Positions 24,262-33,442 of a stretch of 64,000 nucleotides of DNA are shown here, piece after piece. The DNA lies in contig NZ_BSOW01000002.1 of the NCBI RefSeq assembly GCF_030160715.1, forward strand, positions 1 to 64,000, in the 5' to 3' direction. Below the pieces are notes generated by a model. The model worked only from the letters and a program-made list of their open reading frames with translations. It was not told where the DNA came from and did no database searches. Every line of letters begins with the position of its first letter. Position 1 is the stretch's first letter. This DNA is from Bradyrhizobium iriomotense. GTDB lineage: Bacteria > Pseudomonadota > Alphaproteobacteria > Rhizobiales > Xanthobacteraceae. The position numbers and the translations under genes were made by a program.

Positions 24262-25704
24262 TCAGCCTGTCTCATCAAGACTGTATCGCTTGATCTTGTT
24301 GGCGAGCCCAACGCGCGACAACCCCAATTCGTTCGCCGCCCTGCTTTGGTTCCAGCGGTGCCGCGACAGAACTTCATTCACGACCTGCTTCTCCAAGGAT
24401 TCGACCTTTTCTTTCAATGTGGTTCCCTGCACGGCGTAGCCACCGGCAGAACTGAGGCGACGCGGGGGGGCCGCGAGAATGGCCGGCGACATGTGCTTGG
24501 TGGTCAGGTATTCTCCCTCCTCCGTAAGCGAGACCATACGACGGATCTCATTCTCGAGTTCCCGAACGTTGCCAGGAAAGTCGTAACTGACCAGCTTCTC
24601 GAGGACGGCAGCGGAAATGCCGAGAATCTTCCGCCCGATCGCATCGCTATGTTTCGCTGCAAAAAATTCGGCGAGCGCCGGAATATCGTCGGGTCGATCC
24701 TGCAGCGGAGGCACCTCGAGCTCGAATCCTCGAAGACGGAAATAGAGGTCCTGCCGAAATCCTCCGGCAGCGACCAGCGCCCGCAGCGAACGGTTAGAGG
24801 CGGCCAAAATCCGCACATCGCTGGTCACGATCTTATCTGAACCGAGCGGCTTGACCTCGCCTTCCTGCAAGAAGCGGAGAAGGCTTACCTGAAACGAGGG
24901 CGAAACTTCAGATATTTCGTCGAGAAACACTGTCCCCCTGTCCGCGGCGCGAAACAAGCCGAGCCGGTCTGATACGGCGCCTGTGAACGCGCCACGCTTG
25001 TGGCCAAACAGCTCCGACTGGAGCAACTCGTCTGACATCCCGCCGCAGTTCTGGACCAGAAGCGGACTGTCGCGCCGGCTTGAGTGGTAATGAATGGCAC
25101 GGGCGAGAAGCTCCTTACCAGTACCGGTCGCGCCCTGGATCAGGATCGGCAATTCGGTCTTTGCCGCCTTTCGCGCGACCTCGCATAGATCATGCAGCTT
25201 TTCGCTGACATAAACGAGCTTCTCGAACCGGCGGCTCTCGGGCGGCAACGGCAGACTGTGGCGCGCATGAATGTTCGCCGGATCAGCTGGAATTTTGAAC
25301 TCTCGCGTCAGCAAGCGGTGACGCCGTGCCAGTTCGCGCGACTCCAGCCCACGTTCGACCATCAGACCGATCTGTTTGGCATCCAGCGGCTTGCGGATCA
25401 GCTGATAGATACCCGCCGGCGCCATCTCGCGCTGACCGAGCTCCGCTTTTGCGTCGAGGGCCAAAATCCGGAGCACATCCGGATGCGAGATTCGCAAATC
25501 AACCAGGAATTTCAGGCCCTTGCCCTCAGAGCCATATTCCACGAGGGCAATATCCACGTGGGCACCGGACAACGCAGTCAACGCGCTATCCACCGCATCA
25601 GCCGTCAGGACGCGATAGTCATATTCATCGGACAAAGTCTCAGCGATCGCGGCCCATTCCGGGCCGCTCCGCCCGACGATCAGCACTGTCCCTAGTTCGC
25701 GCAT
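24262..25704 (-). CDS. NtrC-family sigma-54 activator with degenerate receiver (HoxA/HupR-like)
   Basis: The 480-residue product has three parts. Residues 1-115 have a receiver fold, but Glu56 stands where the phosphorylated Asp should be (DIALVEYG). The acidic pair near residue 11 is replaced by Gly-Arg. Lys105 of the K-P motif is kept. Residues about 165-395 are the AAA+ domain, with Walker A GATGTGKE, GAFTGA for sigma-54 contact, and FLDEISE. The C-terminus is a Fis-type helix-turn-helix (RAANELGLSRVGLANKI). The family drives sigma-54 promoters; HoxA and HupR do so for hydrogenase operons. The operon downstream has such a promoter, so it is the natural target. The receiver suggests control without phosphorylation. 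Confidence 0.92.
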   Translation of the reverse strand: MRELGTVLIVGRSGPEWAAIAETLSDEYDYRVLTADAVDSALTALSGAHVDIALVEYGSEGKGLKFLVDLRISHPDVLRILALDAKAELGQREMAPAGIYQLIRKPLDAKQIGLMVERGLESRELARRHRLLTREFKIPADPANIHARHSLPLPPESRRFEKLVYVSEKLHDLCEVARKAAKTELPILIQGATGTGKELLARAIHYHSSRRDSPLLVQNCGGMSDELLQSELFGHKRGAFTGAVSDRLGLFRAADRGTVFLDEISEVSPSFQVSLLRFLQEGEVKPLGSDKIVTSDVRILAASNRSLRALVAAGGFRQDLYFRLRGFELEVPPLQDRPDDIPALAEFFAAKHSDAIGRKILGISAAVLEKLVSYDFPGNVRELENEIRRMVSLTEEGEYLTTKHMSPAILAAPPRRLSSAGGYAVQGTTLKEKVESLEKQVVNEVLSRHRWNQSRAANELGLSRVGLANKIKRYSLDETG

Positions 25705-25919
25705 GCAACATTCTTTTCAAATTGGAAAGTAGGTTAGCGGCACCTGTGGCACAAATCAATCGCGGCTCTTTAGTCGCCGCCCCAATGCTGTGATATGCCC
25801 TTCGAGCACCGGCTTGCGTAAACCCGCAATTAACCGCGAACGGCGAATTGACCGGCTTCGGCAACCTCATTGAAAAGGCCTGCCCTTAGACTTCTGCGCT
25901 CACTGTGGGGGCAGTGCAC

Positions 25920-27731
25920 ATGGACCATTCTCGACTCAGCACCATCGCCACGGCGATCACCGGCCCTGTCAGACGGGCACGAAACTGGCTCATGGGTTCG
26001 CGCGGTCGCACCACAACGGACGCCTCTCTCAGACAAGGCGAGCGACCCGAGCAGCTCAAGCAGGAGAATGATCGCTTGAGGCGCGAGCTCAAGCGCCTGA
26101 GCGACTTCCTCGACACTTCCTCAGACGTCGTCTGGGAAACCGATGATCGGCTGACGATCACAAGCAGCGATTCGGAACTGCAATTGCCGGCCAACCACAT
26201 CGGCCTCAAGCTGGCCGAAGCCCTCGGCGTGAACCCCCTCTCGAGCCAGCGCTGGATGGACTACCTGCAGAACCTCGCGAGCCGGCGACCTTTTCGCGCC
26301 TTCGAGCTTTCGGTACGTCAAGCGGATGGCTGCGAGGCCTGGCTGGAAATCAACGGCAATCCGACCTTTGCAAGAGGTCGATTCCAGGGCTATCGCGGCA
26401 CATACCGAAATGTGACGCAGCGCAAACTCTACGAAGCGCAGATTGCCTTCTTGGCCAGTCACGACCCGCTCACAAAACTCGCCAACCGGGCACAGTTTCA
26501 TGACCTGGCCGCGCGTTCGCTGGTCAGCTCGGGCCGACATGATGGCATCGCTGTTCTTTGCCTGGACCTCGACGGCTTCAAAGGTGTCAACGACACGCTG
26601 GGGCATGGCCTCGGAGACTTGCTGCTGCTCTCGGTCGCCGACCGACTGCGATCATGCGCGGATCCGACGGATGTCGTCGCGCGCCTTGGCGGTGACGAAT
26701 TTGCGATACTGCGCGCCGACACGACCGGTCCTGACGACGTTTGCCGGCTGGCGGAAAGGATTCTCGCCTCCATCAGCGAGCCCTACGTGCTGGATGACCA
26801 TCGGGTCGTCATCGGCATCAGCATAGGCATCAATGTAGCGTCACGGTCCAAAACAAAGATTGACAGCCTGATCAAGAACGCTGACGTCGCTCTTTATCAA
26901 TCAAAGGCCGATGGTCGGGGCACCTATCGCGTCTTCCACAACGAAATGAACACACGTCTGCAGGAACGGCGTGCCATCGAGGCGGACCTGCGGGCGGCAC
27001 TGCAGCTGCGTCAGTTCGAGCTCTACTACCAGCCGATCGTGAACATAGCCTCGAAGCAAATTGTCGCCTTCGAGGCGTTGCTTCGCTGGAATCACCCGCA
27101 GAAGGGCGTGGTTTCGCCTGCGACGTTCATTCCGGTGGCCGAAGAGACCGGCCTCATTGTGCCGATTGGCGACTGGGTCTTGCAGCAGGCCTGCCGCGAC
27201 GCGGCCTCATGGTCACACCATATCAAGGTTGCGGTAAATCTCTCACCGGTGCAATTCAAATGCGGGTCGCTGGAAATGTCAGTGACGCGCGCGCTTGCAG
27301 GTGCATCTCTGCACGGCTCTCGCCTGGAATTGGAGATTACAGAGAGTATTCTGTTGCAAGATGAGGAAATCACGCGCGGCATTCTGAACAAGTTACGCGT
27401 CCTTGGCGTTCAGATCGCCATTGATGATTTCGGAACAGGGTACTCTGCACTAAGCTATCTGAGAAACTTCCCATTGGACAAGATCAAGATCGATCAATCG
27501 TTCGTTCAAGATCTGAACCAGAGCGCAAGTGCTGCTGCGATCGTGAAGGCGATCTCAGAGCTGGGCAAGGCCCTCGACATGACAATTGTCGCGGAGGGCG
27601 TGGAGACGGCTGAACAACTCACTATTCTTGGGGATCAACGCTGCACGGAAGCGCAGGGATACTATATAGCTCGTCCGCAGCCTGCCGGGAAACTCATGCA
27701 AATGCTCAATGATCTGAGCGCGGTCGCTTGA
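25920..27731 (+). CDS. PAS-GGDEF-EAL cyclic-di-GMP protein
   Basis: The 603-residue product is read from the ATG at 25920; a GTG at 25905 would add five residues. The N-terminus has a basic region and a coiled-coil-like stretch rich in Arg, Leu and Glu. Then come a PAS domain (about residues 70-175), a GGDEF domain with an intact LGGDEF and an EAL domain beginning with FEALLRW. No membrane segment is present, so the protein should be cytoplasmic. The product-inhibition RxxD site before GGDEF reads DPTD and is missing. Both synthesis and breakdown motifs look usable, so net activity cannot be told. It is divergent from the sigma-54 activator with 215 bases between them and is probably not part of the hydrogenase system. 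Confidence 0.93.
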   Translation: MDHSRLSTIATAITGPVRRARNWLMGSRGRTTTDASLRQGERPEQLKQENDRLRRELKRLSDFLDTSSDVVWETDDRLTITSSDSELQLPANHIGLKLAEALGVNPLSSQRWMDYLQNLASRRPFRAFELSVRQADGCEAWLEINGNPTFARGRFQGYRGTYRNVTQRKLYEAQIAFLASHDPLTKLANRAQFHDLAARSLVSSGRHDGIAVLCLDLDGFKGVNDTLGHGLGDLLLLSVADRLRSCADPTDVVARLGGDEFAILRADTTGPDDVCRLAERILASISEPYVLDDHRVVIGISIGINVASRSKTKIDSLIKNADVALYQSKADGRGTYRVFHNEMNTRLQERRAIEADLRAALQLRQFELYYQPIVNIASKQIVAFEALLRWNHPQKGVVSPATFIPVAEETGLIVPIGDWVLQQACRDAASWSHHIKVAVNLSPVQFKCGSLEMSVTRALAGASLHGSRLELEITESILLQDEEITRGILNKLRVLGVQIAIDDFGTGYSALSYLRNFPLDKIKIDQSFVQDLNQSASAAAIVKAISELGKALDMTIVAEGVETAEQLTILGDQRCTEAQGYYIARPQPAGKLMQMLNDLSAVA

Positions 27732-27759
27732 CGATAGGGCTTGGGTAGGAATCGCGTCT

Positions 27760-30165
27760 TCAGAATTGCCCGGTTATCGTCACCCGAAACATCAGTGGCT
27801 CGACCGGATGCAGGACATAGTCCATGACGCCGTTCCGACACATGGCGGCGGGCGCGATCTGAGCGGGATAGCAGAGACTATAGAGGGAGTCGGTCTTCAG
27901 GAGCGAACCATAGGCATAGGTGATCTGGTTTGTTTTGCTGTTGAAAAGGTTGAGCACGTCGAGCTGGATACGCCAGCCGTTGTCGACGCGGTAGCCGAGG
28001 CGCCCGTTGAAAATGCTGGTCGGCTGTGAGCGGAACGCGTTGTCCTCCGTCAGCGGGCTCGAGGTGAGATAGCGCCAGCGCAGGCCGCCGAACCACCCGG
28101 TCTTCTCGCCGAGCGTGATGCCGGCGGACGCCACCATAGCCGGCGCGTTCGGAATATAGTTGCCGGGGGCGTTGCCTATCTGCGCTTCGGGAACGCCTGC
28201 AAGCGACGCATAGACCGCGGCCTGGTCGCTGTCGTAGCCGAGAAAGCGCGCGTGCGTCACCGCGAGATCGGCATCGATGTCGATCCAGGATCTTGGACGG
28301 TAATGGTTGGTCCACTCAAAACCGTAGCGACGACTCGGCCGGCTCGCCGAGGTATCCCCGGCATCACCATTGAAGACGATCTCCGAATCCTGGTCGAGAA
28401 TGAAGATGCTGAGCGAAGTGTCGAGACCGGGGATGATCCTGCTGCGGAGGCCGACCTCGGCGCCCTTGGTGCGCACCAGGAGTGGCGACGGCGTGAGCTT
28501 CGTCGTCGGATCGACCGGATCCTCGGTCGTCGTCGCGCCGCGCGCGTCATTAGAGTGCATGCCGTAGCCTGCGCCCAGGAAAAACTCGGTCTTATTGAAC
28601 GGGCCAAGCGCAAGCGTGAATTTGGGGCTACCGATCGCGGCGTTGGCATGCCCGGAATTGTTCGCGTTGAACAACGACGTGACATCGGCCGCATAGTAAT
28701 CGCCGCGCCAGCCGACAGTCGTCCTGAGCCAATCGGTCCAGTGGACCATGGCCTGGGCGTAGAGGCCGACACTACCCTCGCCGACCTTGTCGCTGCGGAT
28801 GTTGGCGAGGAAGCTGCGCTGGAAGGTGTCGGTCAGCGCGAGATCGATGGCGTCGTAACGCGATTGTAGGCCGAAAGTAGTCTGCATCGGCAGCCCCGCG
28901 AACGAGCCGTTCAGCGTCCGCGCGATGTTGGCGCCCGCCATCAGCCGGTCGTCGTGCTGGTGAAACTGGTCGCCGAGCACGGGATTGCTGAGGAAATAGG
29001 TGAAATTGTTGAAGAGGTCGAGCTCGCTCTTCACGACATAGGCATTTGCCTTCCAGGATCCCCTGTCATCGCTCTGCGCCACACGTGCCGAGAGCGCAAA
29101 GCGGTTCGTATTGCCGCCGTCGCTTGGGTCTTCTGCACTAAACCGGCCGAGCGCTCCGCTCGTGATCGCGCGCTGCGGCACCTGGTCGGTCGAATTCCAT
29201 TTGTTGGCATAGGCCATCCCGGTCACCGAGACGCCGTCAGTCGCCGTACCCTGGCTATAGCGCACGAGCCCGTTCAGTTTCCGCGCATTGTCCGGATTGT
29301 CCCAGGGGCCATTGTAGGTGCCGGCCTCGCCGGCAATGAGCAGCGATCCATCGCCAAGCTTCACCGAATCCATGCCCAGCAAGCGACGATAGCCGAAGCT
29401 GCCGGCGGTCATCTGCGCGAGCCCCTTCACGGTGCGGTCGGTCAGGCCGAGATGCACGCTGCCGACTGATGAGAAGTCGCCTTCATCGGCAAAGTAAGGC
29501 CCCTTGCGCACGTCCATCGCGCTGATGGTTTCCGGGATCAGCCAGTTGAGATCGGCGTAGCCCTGGCCATGCGCATGCGTGCGCATGTTGACGGGAACGT
29601 CGTCGACATAGATCGCAAGATCGGTGCCGTGATCGAGATTATAACCGCGCAGAAAATACTGGTTGGCTTTACCCTCGCCGGAGTGCTGGGTCACGATCAG
29701 TCCCGGCACCACTTCGAGCACTTCACCGGCGCGCGTTACGGGGCGCGCGTTGAGGTCTTCGCCCGACACGGTAATCTGGCTCGCCATGCTCGGCGCCGTG
29801 GCCGGGCCGGAGGCGATGTCGCGCGTATGAGATCCCGTGCCAACGCCCGGATGCAGCACAATTTGGGTGTGCGTGGGCGCCGGTTTCTTCGCGCGGTGCG
29901 GCCTGACCTGATGCTTTTGCTGCACCCTCTCGTTGCGAGTCACTTGGATTGCCGGCAGCTCATGAACACCTTGAGCCGATTCGGCAACGGCGCCGTCCGG
30001 GTCCGCAAAGACAATGCAAGCGCCCAGCAGCGCAGGAACGCAACGCCCGCAAGGGCAGACGATTCGGCCAAGTCGCGCGGACCGCTGGAGCGGCCTGCGC
30101 TGTTGCCTCTCCCGAACCTCGATGTAGGCTCGCCTATACACCGATCCCGCCCAGTCACGTTTCAA
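27760..30165 (-). CDS. TonB-dependent outer-membrane receptor
   Basis: The reading frame is 801 residues from a TTG at 30165; no ATG is available before the plug domain, so the exact start is uncertain. A hydrophobic stretch (VPALLGACIVFA) followed by AVAESAQ fits a signal peptide. A proline- and histidine-containing linker follows. The plug domain runs at about residues 125-250 (EVLEVVPGLIVTQHSGEGKANQYFLRG and YVDDVPVNM are typical). The rest is a 22-strand barrel ending in the terminal phenylalanine of outer-membrane proteins (TITGQF). The ligand cannot be told from sequence; nickel, cobalamin or siderophores are all possible. Divergent from the DUF3422 gene across a perfect palindrome, which may control it. 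Confidence 0.88.
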   Translation of the reverse strand: MKRDWAGSVYRRAYIEVRERQQRRPLQRSARLGRIVCPCGRCVPALLGACIVFADPDGAVAESAQGVHELPAIQVTRNERVQQKHQVRPHRAKKPAPTHTQIVLHPGVGTGSHTRDIASGPATAPSMASQITVSGEDLNARPVTRAGEVLEVVPGLIVTQHSGEGKANQYFLRGYNLDHGTDLAIYVDDVPVNMRTHAHGQGYADLNWLIPETISAMDVRKGPYFADEGDFSSVGSVHLGLTDRTVKGLAQMTAGSFGYRRLLGMDSVKLGDGSLLIAGEAGTYNGPWDNPDNARKLNGLVRYSQGTATDGVSVTGMAYANKWNSTDQVPQRAITSGALGRFSAEDPSDGGNTNRFALSARVAQSDDRGSWKANAYVVKSELDLFNNFTYFLSNPVLGDQFHQHDDRLMAGANIARTLNGSFAGLPMQTTFGLQSRYDAIDLALTDTFQRSFLANIRSDKVGEGSVGLYAQAMVHWTDWLRTTVGWRGDYYAADVTSLFNANNSGHANAAIGSPKFTLALGPFNKTEFFLGAGYGMHSNDARGATTTEDPVDPTTKLTPSPLLVRTKGAEVGLRSRIIPGLDTSLSIFILDQDSEIVFNGDAGDTSASRPSRRYGFEWTNHYRPRSWIDIDADLAVTHARFLGYDSDQAAVYASLAGVPEAQIGNAPGNYIPNAPAMVASAGITLGEKTGWFGGLRWRYLTSSPLTEDNAFRSQPTSIFNGRLGYRVDNGWRIQLDVLNLFNSKTNQITYAYGSLLKTDSLYSLCYPAQIAPAAMCRNGVMDYVLHPVEPLMFRVTITGQF

Positions 30166-30313
30166 ATTACGACGTCAATACCGATACAGTGCAAAGCAAG
30201 TAAGCAGCCATGTTGCCCGGCCACCGCTCTTCGCTGTGTTCTATCAGCTGATACAGCCGGTGTGAGAATGTCAATAACTCCTCATACTGAGAACGGACAC
30301 GCCTATCCAGCAT

Positions 30314-30332
30314 TGCAAACTCAGTTTGCAAC
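30314..30332. promoter_or_regulatory. Perfect 19-base palindrome between divergent genes
   Basis: TTGCAAACTCAGTTTGCAA is a 9+1+9 perfect palindrome about 150 bases from both the receptor start and the DUF3422 start. A half-site TTGCAAAC recurs near 30394. It is a good candidate operator for a dimeric regulator. No regulator gene is adjacent. Confidence 0.6.
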
Positions 30333-30484
30333 TTGAAGAAACAGCTTGATCCAGTAGCGGTCTGGTTTATCTCGCGGCTTCTTAAAGCGACCGGCGTTGC
30401 AAACCTACATAGCAAGATCAATCCCTATTCCGATCCTCGGCGAACGCTGATACGGAAGACGACCACGTCAAATGGATTTGATCG

Positions 30485-31795
30485 GTGAGCGAAACCATTG
30501 TTGAGGCACCTTTGGTCGAGACAATCTGCCCATTACACCCCCTCCGGTCTGCAATCCTAAACGAATTGCACGCTCGGCCATTTGCGGCCATCTCAGTGCC
30601 CAGTCGGATCCTTCACTTCGGTTTTCTCACGAACGAGGTTGAGGCGAAGTTGGATCGCCAGCGGCTCTCGGAATTCTTCCTATCACGCGGCTTGTCTGTT
30701 CCCACGGCTTCTGAACGGCACTTCAGGGTTATGCTTGATGACGTTGTGCTACGCTGGGAGCAACACTCTGAATTCACCACATACACCTGGGAAATCCCGC
30801 ACCACACGACAGGCACGCCGTTTCAGACTGGCGCGTCATGTCTTCCGTTGTCTGTTCGTCTCGTACCATCAGCAGGAGAGCTTTTGGTTGCCGTCGATCT
30901 CGAAGTGGTGAATTCGGCGGACGGCTTGCCATGGGAAAGGTTGTTTGACCGCTCAAGTCTTGCCGGCGCTGCCACTGAGGACGGAACGGCCATTTACGCG
31001 ACGGACTTCAGAGTCACCGCCCAAGGATTTGTGCGAATTTTGGTGTTGGACCAAGGCCTCGACGGCGACAGCGCCGGCGCGCTCGTGCAAAGGCTGCTCG
31101 AAATCGAGACCTATCGCACTCTTGCACTACTTGGGTTGCCGACAGCGCAGCGAATATTGCCTTCGATGAGCGCAATCGAGCGGCGTCTCGTCGAGGTAAC
31201 GACTGCGATGAGAGACAGGCACGATTTGGACAGCAATCGCCGTTTGCTGGAGGAGTTGACGGCGCTTGCCGCGGACCTCGAAGCAGATGCTGCGGCGAGC
31301 GTCTTTCGTTTTGGAGCGACGCGCGCTTACTACAAGATTGTCGAGCAGAGACTACGGACTGTTGGGGAAACGCGTCTTCCTGGTGTGCCGCCTTGGTCAT
31401 CTTTCCTGGCGAGGCGAATGGGGCCTGCGGTACGGACTTGTGCTGCGACAGAGTTGAGGCAAAGTACCTTATCATTAAAGCTCTCTCGCGCAGCCGACTT
31501 ATTGAGAACGCGCGTCGACGTCGAGCTACAAAAGCAGAACCAGGACCTGCTAAAATCAATGAATGCACGCACACGCATGCAGTTGCGGTTGCAGACCACC
31601 GTAGAGGGGCTATCAGTCGCTGCCATTACGTATTATGTGGTCGGCCTTTTTGGATATTTTGTGAAGGCCGCGCACGAGATCGGCCAAGTTTGGCTTGAGC
31701 CGACTTATGCTACGGCGGGTTTCATTCCGGTCGCAAGCCTGCTGATATGGCTGACCGTCCGACGCATTCGAAAGCATCACGTCCAGGAAGAGTAA
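30485..31795 (+). CDS. DUF3422-family membrane-anchored protein
   Basis: The 436-residue product starts at a GTG. The family signature lies near the N-terminus: HPLRSAILNELHARPF. The central part is helical and basic. The last 75 residues hold two membrane helices (about 375-395 and 410-430, VAAITYYVVGLFGYFV and FIPVASLLIWLTV), followed by a basic tail. DUF3422 proteins are widespread in alpha- and betaproteobacteria; their function is unknown. The two-helix C-terminus resembles small ion-channel or CorA-like anchors, but this is only a resemblance. Divergent from a TonB-dependent receptor. Confidence 0.88.
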   Translation: MSETIVEAPLVETICPLHPLRSAILNELHARPFAAISVPSRILHFGFLTNEVEAKLDRQRLSEFFLSRGLSVPTASERHFRVMLDDVVLRWEQHSEFTTYTWEIPHHTTGTPFQTGASCLPLSVRLVPSAGELLVAVDLEVVNSADGLPWERLFDRSSLAGAATEDGTAIYATDFRVTAQGFVRILVLDQGLDGDSAGALVQRLLEIETYRTLALLGLPTAQRILPSMSAIERRLVEVTTAMRDRHDLDSNRRLLEELTALAADLEADAAASVFRFGATRAYYKIVEQRLRTVGETRLPGVPPWSSFLARRMGPAVRTCAATELRQSTLSLKLSRAADLLRTRVDVELQKQNQDLLKSMNARTRMQLRLQTTVEGLSVAAITYYVVGLFGYFVKAAHEIGQVWLEPTYATAGFIPVASLLIWLTVRRIRKHHVQEE

Positions 31796-32239
31796 CAATG
31801 TCCGCGCGCGACGCCGCCTATCTTCCAAAATCCGGGCCTGACGCGGTGTTCATGCTTATTGAACTGATCGGCCTCACGGACGTCTTTGTAGCAAGATGCC
31901 GAAGCACCGGTCTCGTGGCGAAAAACAGCCGTCGATCGGGCAGGACTTAGGAGCTGAAACGGCTGATTTGGCTCGCGCAACGATCCAATCATTTGCTCTC
32001 AAACGTCGCACCAGCTTCGCTAACTTTCGATACATCGTGAACCTGGGGCCGAGAGGCGCAAGTATTTTTGCTACGATCCGTCACGCCATCTTGCGACTAT
32101 CAACGAAGGTCGACGCGCTAACTCGTCCGCGTTTGACGCGAGCTATGTGGGGTCATCGAGAATATCGTTTTCTTCCGTCATTCTGGCTGTCAACATCTCT
32201 ACCGTGACGTCTCGTGCGGCGGAGTGATGGAGAAGAAGA
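31796..32239. other. Non-coding or decayed stretch at the edge of an accessory region
   Basis: No reading frame here shows family features. Base composition is lower in GC than the neighbours, as expected for relic island DNA. It precedes the excisionase-like gene. Confidence 0.4.
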
Positions 32240-32455
32240 ATGACTGACGCCAAATTCCTTACCGCCGAGGAAGTGTCTGCACGATACCGTGGCGAGGTCA
32301 CAGTGGGCACGCTGCGGAATTGGCGCGCGATGCGAACAGGGCCTGCATACATCAAGATCGGAAAAGCCGTCTTATACCCATTGGACGAGCTTGACGCGTG
32401 GGATAGAAAAAACCTTGTAGCTTGTAGTGCATCAAAAAGGCTGGGTGTGAGCTAG
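32240..32455 (+). CDS. Helix-turn-helix (AlpA/excisionase-like) protein
   Basis: The 71-residue product starts MTDAKFLTAE, with a purine-rich site (GGAGAAGAAG) before the ATG. It has the form of a MerR-like excisionase domain: LTAEEVSARY, then TLRNWRAMRTGPAYIKIGKAVLYPLDELDAW. The R-x-G-P-x-(Y/F)-x-K-(I/L)-G signature of the wing is clear. Such proteins act as excisionases or small regulators of integrated elements. It lies in a relic island near the radC fragments. No integrase is adjacent. Confidence 0.78.
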   Translation: MTDAKFLTAEEVSARYRGEVTVGTLRNWRAMRTGPAYIKIGKAVLYPLDELDAWDRKNLVACSASKRLGVS

Positions 32456-32616
32456 CGTTTAGGACAATTCCCGAGCATACGATCCAGGATAAGCTTGCGC
32501 CCAAATTGCTGGACGATCCGTGCGATAGCATTAATCTTCAGGTTTTGTTTTGAAAGCCGAGCGCAGGGGCCGACCTGCGCTGCCCATATGTACGACGTGC
32601 ACGTTGCTTAGTTCGA

Positions 32617-32919
32617 TTGAGGAATGTGACTTTTCAGCTCTCGATACTTAAGATTCTCGCCGGTCAACCGCATGGTCGAGCCACTCTCGCTGTCCTGAAG
32701 GATTACCTAGCGGTGCTCTTCACCAGCGGTCCGGAGTGGACGGCTCGTATGAAGCGCTTGGCAAAGCGGGCGCCAGATCTCGATATTTTCGGACAGAAGC
32801 TGATCACGCGTGAATCCGGCGAGTGGATCATAACGGAAGAGGGCCGAGCCTATCTTGCTTTGCTGGAAGAGGAAGCCGTACTGGGCCGCTCAGGAGAGAG
32901 CGCTCGAAAAGACTATTGA
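32617..32919 (+). CDS. Small winged-helix-like hypothetical protein
   Basis: The frame is about 100 residues from a TTG at 32617; a GTG at 32626 is an alternative and neither has a clear ribosome site. The product has helices with TLAVLKDYLAVL and a C-terminal ITEEGRAYLALLEEE, the form of a winged-helix 'transcription-regulator-like' domain seen in rhizobial hypothetical proteins. Function is unknown. It may be a relic of the island that also left the excisionase-like gene and the radC fragments. Confidence 0.5.
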   Translation: MRNVTFQLSILKILAGQPHGRATLAVLKDYLAVLFTSGPEWTARMKRLAKRAPDLDIFGQKLITRESGEWIITEEGRAYLALLEEEAVLGRSGESARKDY

Positions 32920-33205
32920 GAAGCTTCTTGTAAATAAGCTTCCAGAGCTTCCCGCGGCGCCGCAATGGTAGTCGTGGACATGGCCGCCGAAAGCTACCGA
33001 GGTCGCGCAAAGGTTGGCCAGCCTAATCGTTCTGCGAAGCTGGATCCGTGCTGCAACGTGATCGTCGCATCTCGTGAGGACCGCTGCGTGACATCTCGGG
33101 TTTATCACGATCAGCAACTAGGAACGAACCCCAATCACATACCCCTCTCCAACTTAGGATATCGCTAAAGGTTTGCTTCTAAAAGAGTTTCTTCCTCCAG
33201 GTATG

Positions 33206-33370
33206 TTGATCCACAATCACCCGAGCGGCGATCCCTCGCCCTCGCAGGCCGACATCCAGATGACCAAGGCCATCATCGAGATCGCAAAACCACTCGGCAT
33301 TGCCGTGCACGATCACATTATTGTTGGCAAGAACGGGCATGCGAGCCTGCGCGGGATGCGGCTGATTTAG
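33206..33370 (+). pseudogene. radC 3' fragment, left copy
   Basis: The reading frame matches the C-terminus of RadC (JAB/MPN domain). It retains [14 protein letters not shown] with the full HxH-x7-S-x2-D metal site, and ends [10 protein letters not shown] with a normal stop. The N-terminal two thirds of RadC are missing: upstream of about 33,206 the sequence is unrelated. A second, shorter copy of the same 3' end lies at 37,820-37,967, on the other side of a three-gene cassette. Confidence 0.85.
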
Positions 33371-33442
33371 CTGTGAGCCTTCAGGGGGCCTCCACTCGGA
33401 CCTGACCCGTCGCGCCCGGTGCGACGCAGGTCCCGTGCAGGA

